A stretch of 7,766 nucleotides of DNA from Candidatus Fermentibacterota bacterium (lineage in GTDB: Bacteria > JAFGKV01), in the NCBI GenBank assembly GCA_030620115.1, contig JAUXFG010000169.1, positions 1 to 7,766 on the forward strand, read 5' to 3'. The translations under genes were made by a program, and so were the position numbers. Below are positions 1 through 5,669 of the stretch, one piece after another; within the stretch, counting starts at the first letter, position 1; each line of letters starts with the position of its first letter. Below the pieces are notes generated by a model. That model made no database searches. It had not been told where the DNA came from and was given only the letters and a program-made list of their open reading frames with translations.

Positions 1-93
1 CCCAATCTCTATAATCCAACCTCCCCAATCTGTGTAATCTGTGGTTCCCCAATCTCTATAATCCAACCTCCCCAATCTGTGTAATCTGTGGTT
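1..93. repeat. 47-bp tandem repeat, two copies
   Basis: Two consecutive copies of a 47-bp unit are identical over the visible bases; the first (1-46) lacks its leading C at the window edge and the second covers 47-93. Each unit is itself built of two related halves of about 23-24 bp, both starting CCCCAATCT and containing a TAATC motif. On the minus strand the half unit reads like ACCACAGATTACACAGATT, a motif I associate with dispersed intergenic repeats in many uncultured bacteria. It lies 15 bp beyond the stop codon of the minus-strand glycosyltransferase gene, so it is in that gene's 3' flank. The array probably continues to the left of the window. Confidence 0.9.
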
Positions 94-107
94 CCCATTC
101 CCCATCC

Positions 108-1478
108 TCAGAGCCCCGGGTGCCCGGGCCCCGATGCCGCCACCCAGATCATCTGCCCTACGATGCCTAGACCGCAGAGCACGCACGCCACCGCAATCCC
201 CAAGCGCACACCGCGTGATCGTAGGGCCATGGCACGCTCCATTCCCAGGCCGAAGGCGAGCCCAAGCGCCGCAATCCCCGGCAGCATGTAGGTGGCTTTC
301 ATGGAACTATAGACCCTGTAGTGCATGGAGTGGGAAACCACAAGCACCAGGCTGAGCAGCAACAAAAGACAGAAGGCAAGATACCTGGGCTCCCGGACAG
401 CGCGGCCCGCCATGACCACGAAGCCCCACAGCATCAACACCGTTGGTACGAGTCCCAGGATATACATACCGCGGGCCCAGACAACAGCCTCTGCGCGGTT
501 GGCATTTCCTGCCACCCACATCTCATAATCGAACCACAGTCGGGCATATACCTGGGTAGGCAGCGACGTTGCCGTGACCTGATCCAGGAATGGTATTCGC
601 ATCAACGAAATCGGTCGGGGAAGAAAACTTACCAACCCCATGTACCCAGGCTCTTGTTCCAGCCCGAAAAACTCCATATTCTTGATAAAGGGATCGCCGT
701 ATTCAATCCAGCGCCATGGATAGATCCAACCACCTGCCACCACAAAAGCGAGACCGAAAACCGCCGCCTGTTGCATGAAGAGAAGGGGGCGCCGTTCTCT
801 GACAACCCACCACAATATCCACGCTCCAACGGCAGGAGCCAGTACAAGGGCCGTTCCCTTGGAGAAAGCAGCCAGACCAGTAAGCAGACCAAGCACTCCC
901 ACCCGGGGGAGCGTGGGGCAACGGCCCAATGGAGACCTCAGCAGCACATAGAGCGCTAACGTCACTATGAGTACCGCCAATGTGTCGTTGGCGAGCATGG
1001 CGGAGAGATAGATGTGTCTCGGCAGCAGTGCCACCAAAGCCACTGCCGAGATCTTGCCCACCGCGCCAAGGCTCAGCCGGGTGGCGACACGGGCAAACAG
1101 AACAACAGTCAACGCTCCAAAGAGAAATGCAAGCCCCTGGAGAACCTTCAACATCCGCATGGAATAGAGCTCGGGGCCTGGATCCACCCACGACCTGGTA
1201 ATCCTGTAGACCTGTGTTCCAATCAAGGTGAATTGCGGTGGCTGGCCACATTCCCAGCACGTTTCTACGCGTGGAATGGCGGGCCCCCCTTTGAGCACGG
1301 TTTCAATGGGAGTCCAGTGGTCGTCGTAGGCATCGTCCGGACGATTCGCCGCGAAAAGCATGAGCCTTAGGAGTATACCGAGGACCACCACAAGCACAAC
1401 AATGCTTGAGGTTTTGGCGGCTCTATGTGCGCTCAAGAAGCTGCTCAACGAGCTGCTTTGCCCCAAGGAAGTTGTCAT
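108..1478 (-). CDS. GT-C type integral membrane glycosyltransferase (GT39/ArnT-like, PMT_2-like)
   Basis: A multi-spanning membrane protein of 456 residues from the chosen start. What is seen: a first hydrophobic segment at about residues 25-44, immediately followed by an acidic loop containing DDAYDDHW (48-55), then CWECGQPP (74-81), and many further hydrophobic segments at about 114-129, 144-156, 164-180, 193-223, 235-252, 336-357, 366-382, 398-413 and 425-446. GT-C enzymes of the PMT/ArnT class use polyprenyl-phosphate sugars and carry catalytic acidic residues in the first periplasmic loop; a QPP motif after that loop and a KATYMLP motif near the C-terminus fit distant members. Substrate and acceptor are unknown. 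The start is uncertain: ATG at 1478 has GGAG 4 bp upstream and overlaps the FAD gene by 56 bp; TTG codons at 1448 and 1436 would shorten the overlap. Frame open upstream to 1637 is the shadow of the FAD gene. Paired with the upstream gene, it probably builds a cell-surface glycan or glycolipid. Confidence 0.85.
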   Translation of the reverse strand: MTTSLGQSSSLSSFLSAHRAAKTSSIVVLVVVLGILLRLMLFAANRPDDAYDDHWTPIETVLKGGPAIPRVETCWECGQPPQFTLIGTQVYRITRSWVDPGPELYSMRMLKVLQGLAFLFGALTVVLFARVATRLSLGAVGKISAVALVALLPRHIYLSAMLANDTLAVLIVTLALYVLLRSPLGRCPTLPRVGVLGLLTGLAAFSKGTALVLAPAVGAWILWWVVRERRPLLFMQQAAVFGLAFVVAGGWIYPWRWIEYGDPFIKNMEFFGLEQEPGYMGLVSFLPRPISLMRIPFLDQVTATSLPTQVYARLWFDYEMWVAGNANRAEAVVWARGMYILGLVPTVLMLWGFVVMAGRAVREPRYLAFCLLLLLSLVLVVSHSMHYRVYSSMKATYMLPGIAALGLAFGLGMERAMALRSRGVRLGIAVACVLCGLGIVGQMIWVAASGPGHPGL

Positions 1479-2691
1479 CGATCTCCGCGTGATGGAAGAG
1501 GGCGCTTCTGCCCACGAGAAAAAGATTTTTGAACCGAGCGAAGTGGGACTTCGCCGATGCCAACCGGTCCATATAGCCGCCCTCATAGATAGGGTACGCA
1601 TATTTCTCACGGACCACCATGGCGTCCAAAACATCATCAGCCCGAATCAGACCATACCGCTCACACCCCGCAATGGCCTCTCGGATCGCGTCGCCCGTCT
1701 CCATGGTGATCTCAGCAGCCAGAACGGTCTTTCCCGTGGGGACCCCATCAGAAACGAAGTTCTTGAACTCCCCTAACCTATTGATGTGGATATCGGCATC
1801 TCCAAAGTACACCCAATGATTGCGGGTGACCCTCTCCTTGCCTATGAGAAGATAGGCGATCTGAATCGGTCGAAAGCTCAATGGCACTTCATAATCAAGA
1901 AATGTTCCCAGGTTGGTGATGGGCAATGTGGAGATGACCGTTCCCGGTACGATCTCCATCTCTTTGCCCTCTTGATCCACGTGGACAGCCGTAATCCTCT
2001 CTCCATTGTGACCAATACCTACGATCCTGGAGTTCAGATGAAGCTGATCGCCGATGCATGCGTGGAGCCCCTCTGCAATGGTGCCGAATCCTCCGGAAGG
2101 AGGGTAATGGAAATAGCGGAAATAGATCTTGGTATTCTGCTTGATGACATCGATAAGACCACTGACCCGAACCTTCTGTTCCCCCCATTCTGTAGACACT
2201 TCCCGGGCCGGTATGCCGAACATCTTCTCCGTATATGGCTTGAAGAACAGATCATTCAACCCGGGGCCATAGCGATTATGGACATAGTTATCGAAGTTCG
2301 TATCGGGCACACGCCTATGGAATAAGTAGCCTGAAACGAGTCGAGCCGAGAGGGCGGGAGGCATCCGCATCACCAGCTCAGGGGGACTGATCGGATCCTT
2401 GAGAACACGCCCCCGCAGCATGATCTGAGATCTTCGTATTGTCTTGAAGAGCGGCGCCACCTTCTTGACTTCGTTCAGAATCCCTGGATGTGGCGAGAAG
2501 AAGCGGTGGCACGCCACGTCACATGTAAAGCCATGCCAACGAAAACTCCGGGTGACGCCACCCGGCACCTCCGCGGCCTCGAACACCGTTGCCGTGTACC
2601 CAGCCTCTTTGAGGTAATGAGCAACAGCAAGCCCGGCAATGCCACCACCCAGAATGACGATCGGCTCTTTGAGCCCCAAGGTATCACTCAT
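1423..2691 (-). CDS. FAD-dependent NAD(P)-binding oxidoreductase, UDP-galactopyranose mutase/protoporphyrinogen oxidase-like
   Basis: A 422-residue soluble flavoprotein. The N-terminus has a Rossmann dinucleotide-binding motif, IVILGGGIAG (11-20), an acidic ribose-binding position E38, and GG at 44-45. Next come DVACHRFF (58-65), KPYTEKMFGIP (151-161), and a C-terminal FAD-closing motif, FLVGRSALFHHAEIDDNF (391-408). This order and the YTEK..G signature fit the UDP-galactopyranose-mutase-like/amine-oxidase flavoprotein family that often sits in sugar-polymer clusters; the exact substrate cannot be read from sequence, and it could also be a desaturase-like member of the same family. ATG at 2691 was chosen because the nucleotide-binding fold begins about ten residues later; GGTGG lies 9 bp upstream. 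A GTG at 2715 would add eight residues. The downstream glycosyltransferase overlaps its end, which points to one operon for envelope glycan assembly. Confidence 0.88.
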   Translation of the reverse strand: MSDTLGLKEPIVILGGGIAGLAVAHYLKEAGYTATVFEAAEVPGGVTRSFRWHGFTCDVACHRFFSPHPGILNEVKKVAPLFKTIRRSQIMLRGRVLKDPISPPELVMRMPPALSARLVSGYLFHRRVPDTNFDNYVHNRYGPGLNDLFFKPYTEKMFGIPAREVSTEWGEQKVRVSGLIDVIKQNTKIYFRYFHYPPSGGFGTIAEGLHACIGDQLHLNSRIVGIGHNGERITAVHVDQEGKEMEIVPGTVISTLPITNLGTFLDYEVPLSFRPIQIAYLLIGKERVTRNHWVYFGDADIHINRLGEFKNFVSDGVPTGKTVLAAEITMETGDAIREAIAGCERYGLIRADDVLDAMVVREKYAYPIYEGGYMDRLASAKSHFARFKNLFLVGRSALFHHAEIDDNFLGAKQLVEQLLERT

Positions 2692-2823
2692 CGGAATAAT
2701 CCACCAGAAATCCACTTCTCCAAGCGATCAGCTCATCATGTGTACCAATACCCATAACAGGCCTCTGAACGTATGCCGTGCCGGCGTGCATGCCAAGGAT
2801 AAATCCGTCCTCATCACCTGCTC
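2684..2823 (-). pseudogene. Possible C-terminal remnant of an unknown upstream gene
   Basis: In this frame about 45 codons with no stop read from GAGDEDGF to LVDYSDE, ending in a TGA that overlaps the ATG of the FAD gene by 8 bp, as translationally coupled operon genes do. Upstream the frame enters the G/A-rich repeat tract (minus-strand sense) and loses protein character, so any original N-terminus would have been replaced by repeats. I do not recognise the product. It may equally be chance open frame; the composition is plausible for protein but no family motif is visible. Confidence 0.25.
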
Positions 2824-2884
2824 CACTCAGATTCCGGATCTTTCCCCGCCTCTTCCTCCTTGGTCTGTCATCTGAACGCCGCAT

Positions 2885-3019
2885 GCTGAACGCTCTCTCC
2901 TTCCCATCCCCCCATTCCTCCATTCCTCCATTCCCGTCTCTTGCTCCATCATCTCAACGCTGAACGCTGAACGCTCTCTCCTTCCCATCCCCCCATTCCC
3001 GCTCATCAGCTCATCAGCT
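2885..3019. repeat. Intergenic direct repeats, 34-bp pair plus short tandem arrays
   Basis: A 34-bp stretch beginning GCTGAACGCTCTCTCCTTCC is found identically at 2885-2918 and 2966-2999. Next to the first copy, the 8-bp unit CATTCCTC is repeated about three times (2912-2935). Immediately after the second copy, GCTCATCA is repeated twice (3001-3016), with a related GCTCATCA at 2730. GCTGAACG and variants also recur at 2958-2974. The tract is strongly pyrimidine-rich on the plus strand. The open frames crossing it on the minus strand are low-complexity translations of the repeats and are not genes. The whole 2692-3125 stretch otherwise shows no gene I can support, apart from the weak remnant at its left edge. 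Confidence 0.85.
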
Positions 3020-3130
3020 TCCCCAAAATCCCCGAGCATAACCCGGACTTCTCCCCGGGTTTCGAAACGAAACCGCCCAGATGATTCTGACTGTGAGGCT
3101 TGCGGCCCTCGACTGATCTCGTTGCGTCGC

Positions 3131-3159
3131 TTGACAAGCACTTCAAATCTGGCTATTAT
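3131..3159 (+). promoter_or_regulatory. Sigma70-type promoter reading toward the inverted-repeat element and vapBC
   Basis: A perfect -35 box TTGACA (3131-3136) is followed after exactly 17 bp by TATTAT (3154-3159), one mismatch from the TATAAT consensus. Predicted transcription would begin near 3166, only a few bases before the left inverted repeat at 3171, so the entire 183-bp element would lie in the 5' leader of the toxin-antitoxin mRNA, whose first codon is at 3386. No other equally good box is seen between the element and the antitoxin. This is sequence match only; activity is inferred. Confidence 0.65.
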
Positions 3160-3170
3160 AGCTATATCTT

Positions 3171-3353
3171 AGGGTTCGCGCAGGAATAGGTTTGCGTTTT
3201 TGGCGCACAGATTTGCCGCAGGATTGGTCTCCCCGAGGGAGCGAAACCGGAGGCGTAGCCCAAGCTACGTAGAGAATTTCGCGATCGAGGCGAGGCCAAT
3301 AGATGGGGTGAAGATGGGATGTCAAAATGTGAAGTTATTCCTGCGCGAATCCT
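3171..3353. mobile_element. 183-bp MITE/REPIN-like element with 20-bp terminal inverted repeats
   Basis: The left end (3171-3190) AGGGTTCGCGCAGGAATAGG and the reverse complement of the right end (3334-3353) AGGATTCGCGCAGGAATAAC match at 17 of 20 positions, with 14 consecutive identical bases. Inside, a 6-bp stem CGTAGC/GCTACG with a CCAA loop lies at 3254-3269. No protein frame of note lies within. A partial copy of the left half recurs at 6611-6676 next to a RAYT remnant, which supports a dispersed, mobilisable repeat. The element stops 32 bp before the antitoxin start, so it forms most of that gene's leader. No target-site duplication is obvious at the edges. Confidence 0.75.
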
Positions 3354-3385
3354 TGGGAGCTCATAACCCCATAAAGAAGTGTTGA

Positions 3386-3694
3386 ATGATCCAGGTCAAC
3401 GTATCCGAGATGAAGAATCGGCTCAGCCACTATCTCCGCCTCGCTCGGGGTGGAGAAGAAATCCAAATTCTGGACAGGAAAACACCCGTCGCGCGCCTCA
3501 TTCACGTGTCGCAGCTCGCCTCGGATGAAAAGCGGGCTTCTTGGATTCAAGAAATGATTCAGTTGGGCATCGTGACATCTCCAAGAAGGACGGGTTTCCC
3601 TGCGGATATCTTCCGCCGAAATGGAATCCCAAGTGAGAAGAAAACGAGCAAGGTCCTCGAGGCCCTCTTGGAAGAGAGAGAGAGCGGAAGATGA
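3386..3694 (+). CDS. vapB: Type II antitoxin, Phd/YefM family (VapB role)
   Basis: A 102-residue protein whose first 40 residues are a typical Phd/YefM fold: MIQVNVSEMKNRLSHYLRLA, then a glycine pair, then EEIQILDRKTPVARLIHV. In this family the N-terminal half dimerises and binds the operator of its own operon, and the C-terminal half, here basic and glutamate-rich with EALLEERESGR at the end, wraps and neutralises the toxin. The start ATG at 3386 gives the usual family N-terminus; AAGAAG about 7 bp upstream is a weak ribosome-binding site. Its TGA overlaps the ATG of the PIN toxin (ATGA), indicating translational coupling. The symbol reflects partnership with a VapC-like toxin; the antitoxin fold itself is Phd/YefM rather than AbrB-type. 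Autoregulation by the complex is expected from the family and was not seen directly. Confidence 0.9.
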   Translation: MIQVNVSEMKNRLSHYLRLARGGEEIQILDRKTPVARLIHVSQLASDEKRASWIQEMIQLGIVTSPRRTGFPADIFRRNGIPSEKKTSKVLEALLEERESGR

Positions 3695-4131
3695 GATTCT
3701 GGGATACCTCCGCGCTTGTTCCCCTCATTGTAAACGAGAACGAAACAGATTACTGTATAAGGCTTTTGGCTGAAGACCAAGAAATACTGGTTTGGTGCTT
3801 GACCAAGGTCGAAGCAATGAGTGCGCTGTGTCGCCGTGTCAAAGAAGGTGGCTTGCCCGAATCCGATTTCCGCCACGCCAAAGCCCGTCTGACAACGATT
3901 CTGGATGGGGCCTACGAGATCATGGCGATCGGAACTGTCAGGAATAGAACGTGTCGGCTTCTTGAGGTCCACCCGCTTCGTGCCGCTGATGCATGTCAAA
4001 TCGGCGCAGCCCTGGTCGCCTGCCAGGAGAAGCCCGAGAGATTGCCCCTCATGTGCTTTGACCAGCGGTTGAAGGCCGCCGCACTCAAGGAAGGATTTGT
4101 GCTGAACCCTGGTCTCAACGACAAGTGTTAG
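3691..4131 (+). CDS. vapC: VapC-type PIN-domain ribonuclease toxin
   Basis: A 146-residue PIN-domain protein of usual VapC length. All four acidic positions expected in the Mg2+-binding active site are visible: D5 in FWDTSALVPL, E41 in TKVEAMSAL, D100 in RAADACQIGAAL and D124 in MCFDQRLKAAA, so the enzyme looks intact. VapC toxins cleave structured RNA such as initiator tRNA or the 23S sarcin-ricin loop when freed from their antitoxin, slowing growth; the target here cannot be told. The gene starts within the last codons of the antitoxin gene (4-bp overlap), the standard arrangement for coupled expression. Isolation among repeats and remnants suggests the pair was acquired or is maintained as an accessory module. 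Confidence 0.92.
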   Translation: MRFWDTSALVPLIVNENETDYCIRLLAEDQEILVWCLTKVEAMSALCRRVKEGGLPESDFRHAKARLTTILDGAYEIMAIGTVRNRTCRLLEVHPLRAADACQIGAALVACQEKPERLPLMCFDQRLKAAALKEGFVLNPGLNDKC

Positions 4132-4237
4132 GCGCCGCCGTGCCTTCTTCGAAATCGGTTCCGTCCACACACTCGACGCGGAGCATCGGGTAGATATCAT
4201 CCTGGAAGGCCCGCACGGTGAGGCGTCGAGCACATGC
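4115..4237 (-). pseudogene. Possible C-terminal gene fragment antisense to the vapC end
   Basis: On the minus strand about 40 codons read from near 4237 to a TGA at 4115-4117, containing LTVRAFQDDIYPMLRVECVD and FEEGTAAP. Third codon positions are GC-rich, as in the clear genes. There is no convincing start codon, and the frame runs into the 50-bp palindrome at 4238, as if the upstream part of the gene had been cut off there. It overlaps the last 17 bp of vapC on the other strand. I do not recognise the family, and chance is possible. Confidence 0.25.
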
Positions 4238-4287
4238 CAATGAGAAAAGTCTAGTAAATCCATGGATTTACTAGACTTTTCTCATTG
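4238..4287. repeat. Perfect 50-bp palindrome
   Basis: All 25 positions of each arm are complementary with no spacer; the centre is CCATGG at 4260-4265. Each arm contains AATGAGAAAAGTCTAGTAAA. In RNA it would give an A/U-rich hairpin, closed by a minimal loop, which could act as a bidirectional terminator for vapC and anything on the opposite strand, although no U tract follows. A consequence is that both strands open with the same peptide, MDLLDFSH, which is not evidence of coding. Alternatives are two abutted transposon ends or an assembly fold-back. Confidence 0.9.
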
Positions 4288-4849
4288 TATCAATAATCCC
4301 TGCATCCAACCTTCTCCCCCTGCTGCAAAACTGGCTTTCAAACACACATATCACCGAGGATGTGTCCTCCCCTCAATGTCTGCTGCATTCGCAACAATTG
4401 ATCCGAATCTGGGGATGTTTCATTCTCTCGTTTTGCGATCTCGGCCTAGCGCTACGGCTCACGATAGGAATACAGTATCCCGTAGAGAGATCCCGGAACC
4501 GTGGCCCCACCCTCAGTCATTGCGAGGAGGGAAGCGACGAAGCAATCTCATCCACCCATCGAGATCGCCGCGCGGAGTTTATGCTGAGCGAAGTCGAAGT
4601 GCTCGCGATGGCCCCAGGGTTACGCCCTATCGGGCCTCCCCTGGGCTGGTATGTCAAGCCCCTTCGGGCACACGGACTCATCGAGAAACCACGGCTTTGG
4701 TACATAGGCCATCATCTGCGGCCCAGAATGCAGAAGCTTCGCTCGCGTCTTGCTTCGCTGCTGGGCAATGCGTATTCTTCTGGCCTAGTCTGGTTTCGCA
4801 GCCGATCCTGGAGGGTGGCGTCGTGGGGTTTCATCCCTTGGAAAGGAAC
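4288..4849. other. Gene-free intergenic stretch holding a dispersed repeat and a hairpin
   Basis: I see no credible gene on either strand. Open frames here are either upstream extension of the sigma-factor frame from the palindrome or the stereotyped translation HCEEGSDEAI of the repeat at 4518-4610. At 4613-4645 a nested hairpin is visible: CCCAGGG (4613-4619) pairs with CCCTGGG (4639-4645), and inside it GCCC (4624-4627) pairs with GGGC. From 4647 to 4822 I recognise only GC-rich sequence with several GCTTCGCT-like motifs. A strong housekeeping promoter for the sigma-factor operon is not evident. Confidence 0.6.
4518..4610. repeat. 93-bp dispersed repeat with 9-bp inverted ends
   Basis: The stretch begins CATTGCGAG (4518-4526) and ends CTCGCGATG (4602-4610), inverted repeats with one mismatch. 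Internally it has GGAAGCGACGAAGCAATCTC near the left end and CTGAGCGAAGTCGAAGTGCTC near the right. The translated left end gives SHCEEGSDEAIS, close to the HCEERSDEAI peptide that is often predicted spuriously from this widespread repeat family. It therefore behaves like a small non-autonomous repeat and is not a gene. Confidence 0.75.
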
Positions 4850-5434
4850 ATGGAGAGCGTACTCGAATCGTGCATCACGGGTGATCCCGATGCATGGCAT
4901 GAGTTATTCCAATGCTATGCAATCTTCCTCTACCATGCGCTCCGTCGCCTTGGAGCTTTCCATGAGTTGGCAGAAGATGTGGTAGCCGACGTTTTTCTGA
5001 GAATCATGGAGAACGGAGCCCGGAGACTGCAACTCGCCACTTTCGAGAGCGAGAAGCACCTTCGTTGGTGGCTCGTCACCATCGCCAGAAATCTGTACTT
5101 CGATCATCTGAGACGGGAGAAGGGTAAGATCACTCCTCTAGAGACTATCCCCCATCTTCACCAACTTGCCGCTAATTCCGGAGTCGGGCAGCAAGGCGCA
5201 ACCGATAGATTGGTGAATGAGATCAGCGACAGTCGTGAGGTTGAACGGGCCTTGCTATCGCTCACGCCACGGGAACGCTATTTCACGCGTCTCTACTATT
5301 TCGAGGGCCTCAAGTACAAGGAAATAGCCAGCCTCGCAGGTGTGACTACAGGAGGCGTCGCCTCGCTCATAGCACGTGCAAAAGGGAAACTGAAGCGGGA
5401 ATTGAAACAAAACGGGTCGCAAGAGCGTTCCTAA
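4850..5434 (+). CDS. ECF-type RNA polymerase sigma factor (sigma70 family)
   Basis: A 194-residue two-domain sigma factor. Residues about 15-90 form region 2, with AEDVVADVFLRIMEN (41-55), the core-RNA-polymerase and -10-binding part, and LRWWLVTIARNLYFDHLRRE (71-90). After a linker, region 4 (about 130-187) has LTPRERYFTRLYYFEGLKYK, then EIASLAGVTTGGVASLIARAK, the helix-turn-helix that reads the -35 element. No sigma 1.1 or region 3 is present, as in group 4 (ECF) factors. ATG at 4850 is chosen; AAAGGA is very close to it (2 bp), so the GTG at 4823, with GGAGGG 7-8 bp upstream, is a serious alternative that adds nine residues. Everything farther upstream in the frame is non-coding. The downstream zinc-binding protein is its probable anti-sigma partner, so the signal is sensed in the same transcription unit. 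Confidence 0.93.
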   Translation: MESVLESCITGDPDAWHELFQCYAIFLYHALRRLGAFHELAEDVVADVFLRIMENGARRLQLATFESEKHLRWWLVTIARNLYFDHLRREKGKITPLETIPHLHQLAANSGVGQQGATDRLVNEISDSREVERALLSLTPRERYFTRLYYFEGLKYKEIASLAGVTTGGVASLIARAKGKLKRELKQNGSQERS

Positions 5435-5435
5435 T

Positions 5436-5666
5436 ATGGAGGAAGGTCTCGCCCGCATCATCGATCCGGATGCAATGTTCGCTGTACTGAGGGGCCGCGC
5501 AAGAATAGCATGGCAGTCCTGGAGGCCGTTTGCCTCATATTCCGCCATCCAGTGTAAGGGCATGGCATGCCGTGCCCACCGGACGCAGCCAGTCGAGGTC
5601 AGGAGCCGCCCACAGATGGCGACGGGGAAGTCACGAGACAGGAACAGCCTTCCTCTCACGGAGTAG
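5436..5666 (+). CDS. Doubtful 76-residue reading frame between sigma and anti-sigma genes
   Basis: An open frame begins ATGGAGG one base after the sigma-factor stop and ends in TAG three bases before the anti-sigma start, so it fills the gap exactly and could be a coupled operon gene. I recognise no family. The first 40 residues (MEEGLARIIDPDAMFAVLRG and onward) look protein-like, but the second half is rich in R, S, Q and P, and the frame crosses the GGGCATGGCATGCCGTGCCC near-palindrome at 5558-5577, part of a repeat family seen again at 6679-6708. No good ribosome-binding site precedes it. It may be non-coding spacer invaded by a repeat, or a small protein altered by one. Confidence 0.3.
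   Translation: MEEGLARIIDPDAMFAVLRGRARIAWQSWRPFASYSAIQCKGMACRAHRTQPVEVRSRPQMATGKSRDRNSLPLTE
5558..5577. repeat. 20-bp near-perfect palindrome, GGCATGCCGTGCC family
   Basis: GGGCATGGCATGCCGTGCCC has 9 of 10 complementary pairs; the odd pair is T/G, which would still wobble in RNA. The 13-bp core GGCATGCCGTGCC (5564-5576) is identical to that at 6690-6702. The site lies between the sigma and anti-sigma reading frames, where a hairpin in the mRNA could set their relative yield. Confidence 0.75.
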
Positions 5667-5669
5667 GCC

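Noticed and set aside
321-959. A 212-residue plus-strand frame opposite the glycosyltransferase gene
   Set aside because: It is antisense to hydrophobic codons and gives a charged, low-structure peptide; the minus-strand reading has clear membrane segments.
1479-1637. Extra N-terminus of the glycosyltransferase frame up to 1637
   Set aside because: It overlaps the FAD gene by more than 200 bp and is arginine/serine/tryptophan-rich shadow sequence with no membrane or enzyme features.
3001-3016. GCTCATCA repeats as a CRISPR array
   Set aside because: Units are 8 bp with no spacers; this is simple tandem repetition, and no cas gene is present.
2827-3141. A 104-residue minus-strand frame with GGMGRRERSA twice
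   Set aside because: The repeated peptide comes from the 34-bp DNA repeat; composition is that of repeat translation.
3559-4263. A 234-residue minus-strand frame also starting MDLLDFSH
   Set aside because: Same start is a by-product of the palindrome; the rest runs antisense to the vapC and vapB genes and has no protein signature.
4495-4522. GGAACC as a possible ECF-type -35 box upstream of the sigma gene
   Set aside because: No convincing -10 partner at the usual spacing, and it lies about 350 bp from the gene next to a dispersed repeat.
4262-4849. A long N-terminal extension of the sigma-factor frame starting MDLLDFSH
   Set aside because: It starts in the 50-bp palindrome, crosses the dispersed repeat and has no family resemblance; sigma region 2 begins only after 4850.
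4362-4985. A 207-residue plus-strand frame containing SHCEEGSDEAIS
   Set aside because: It is the stereotyped translation of a dispersed repeat and overlaps the sigma-factor gene in another frame.
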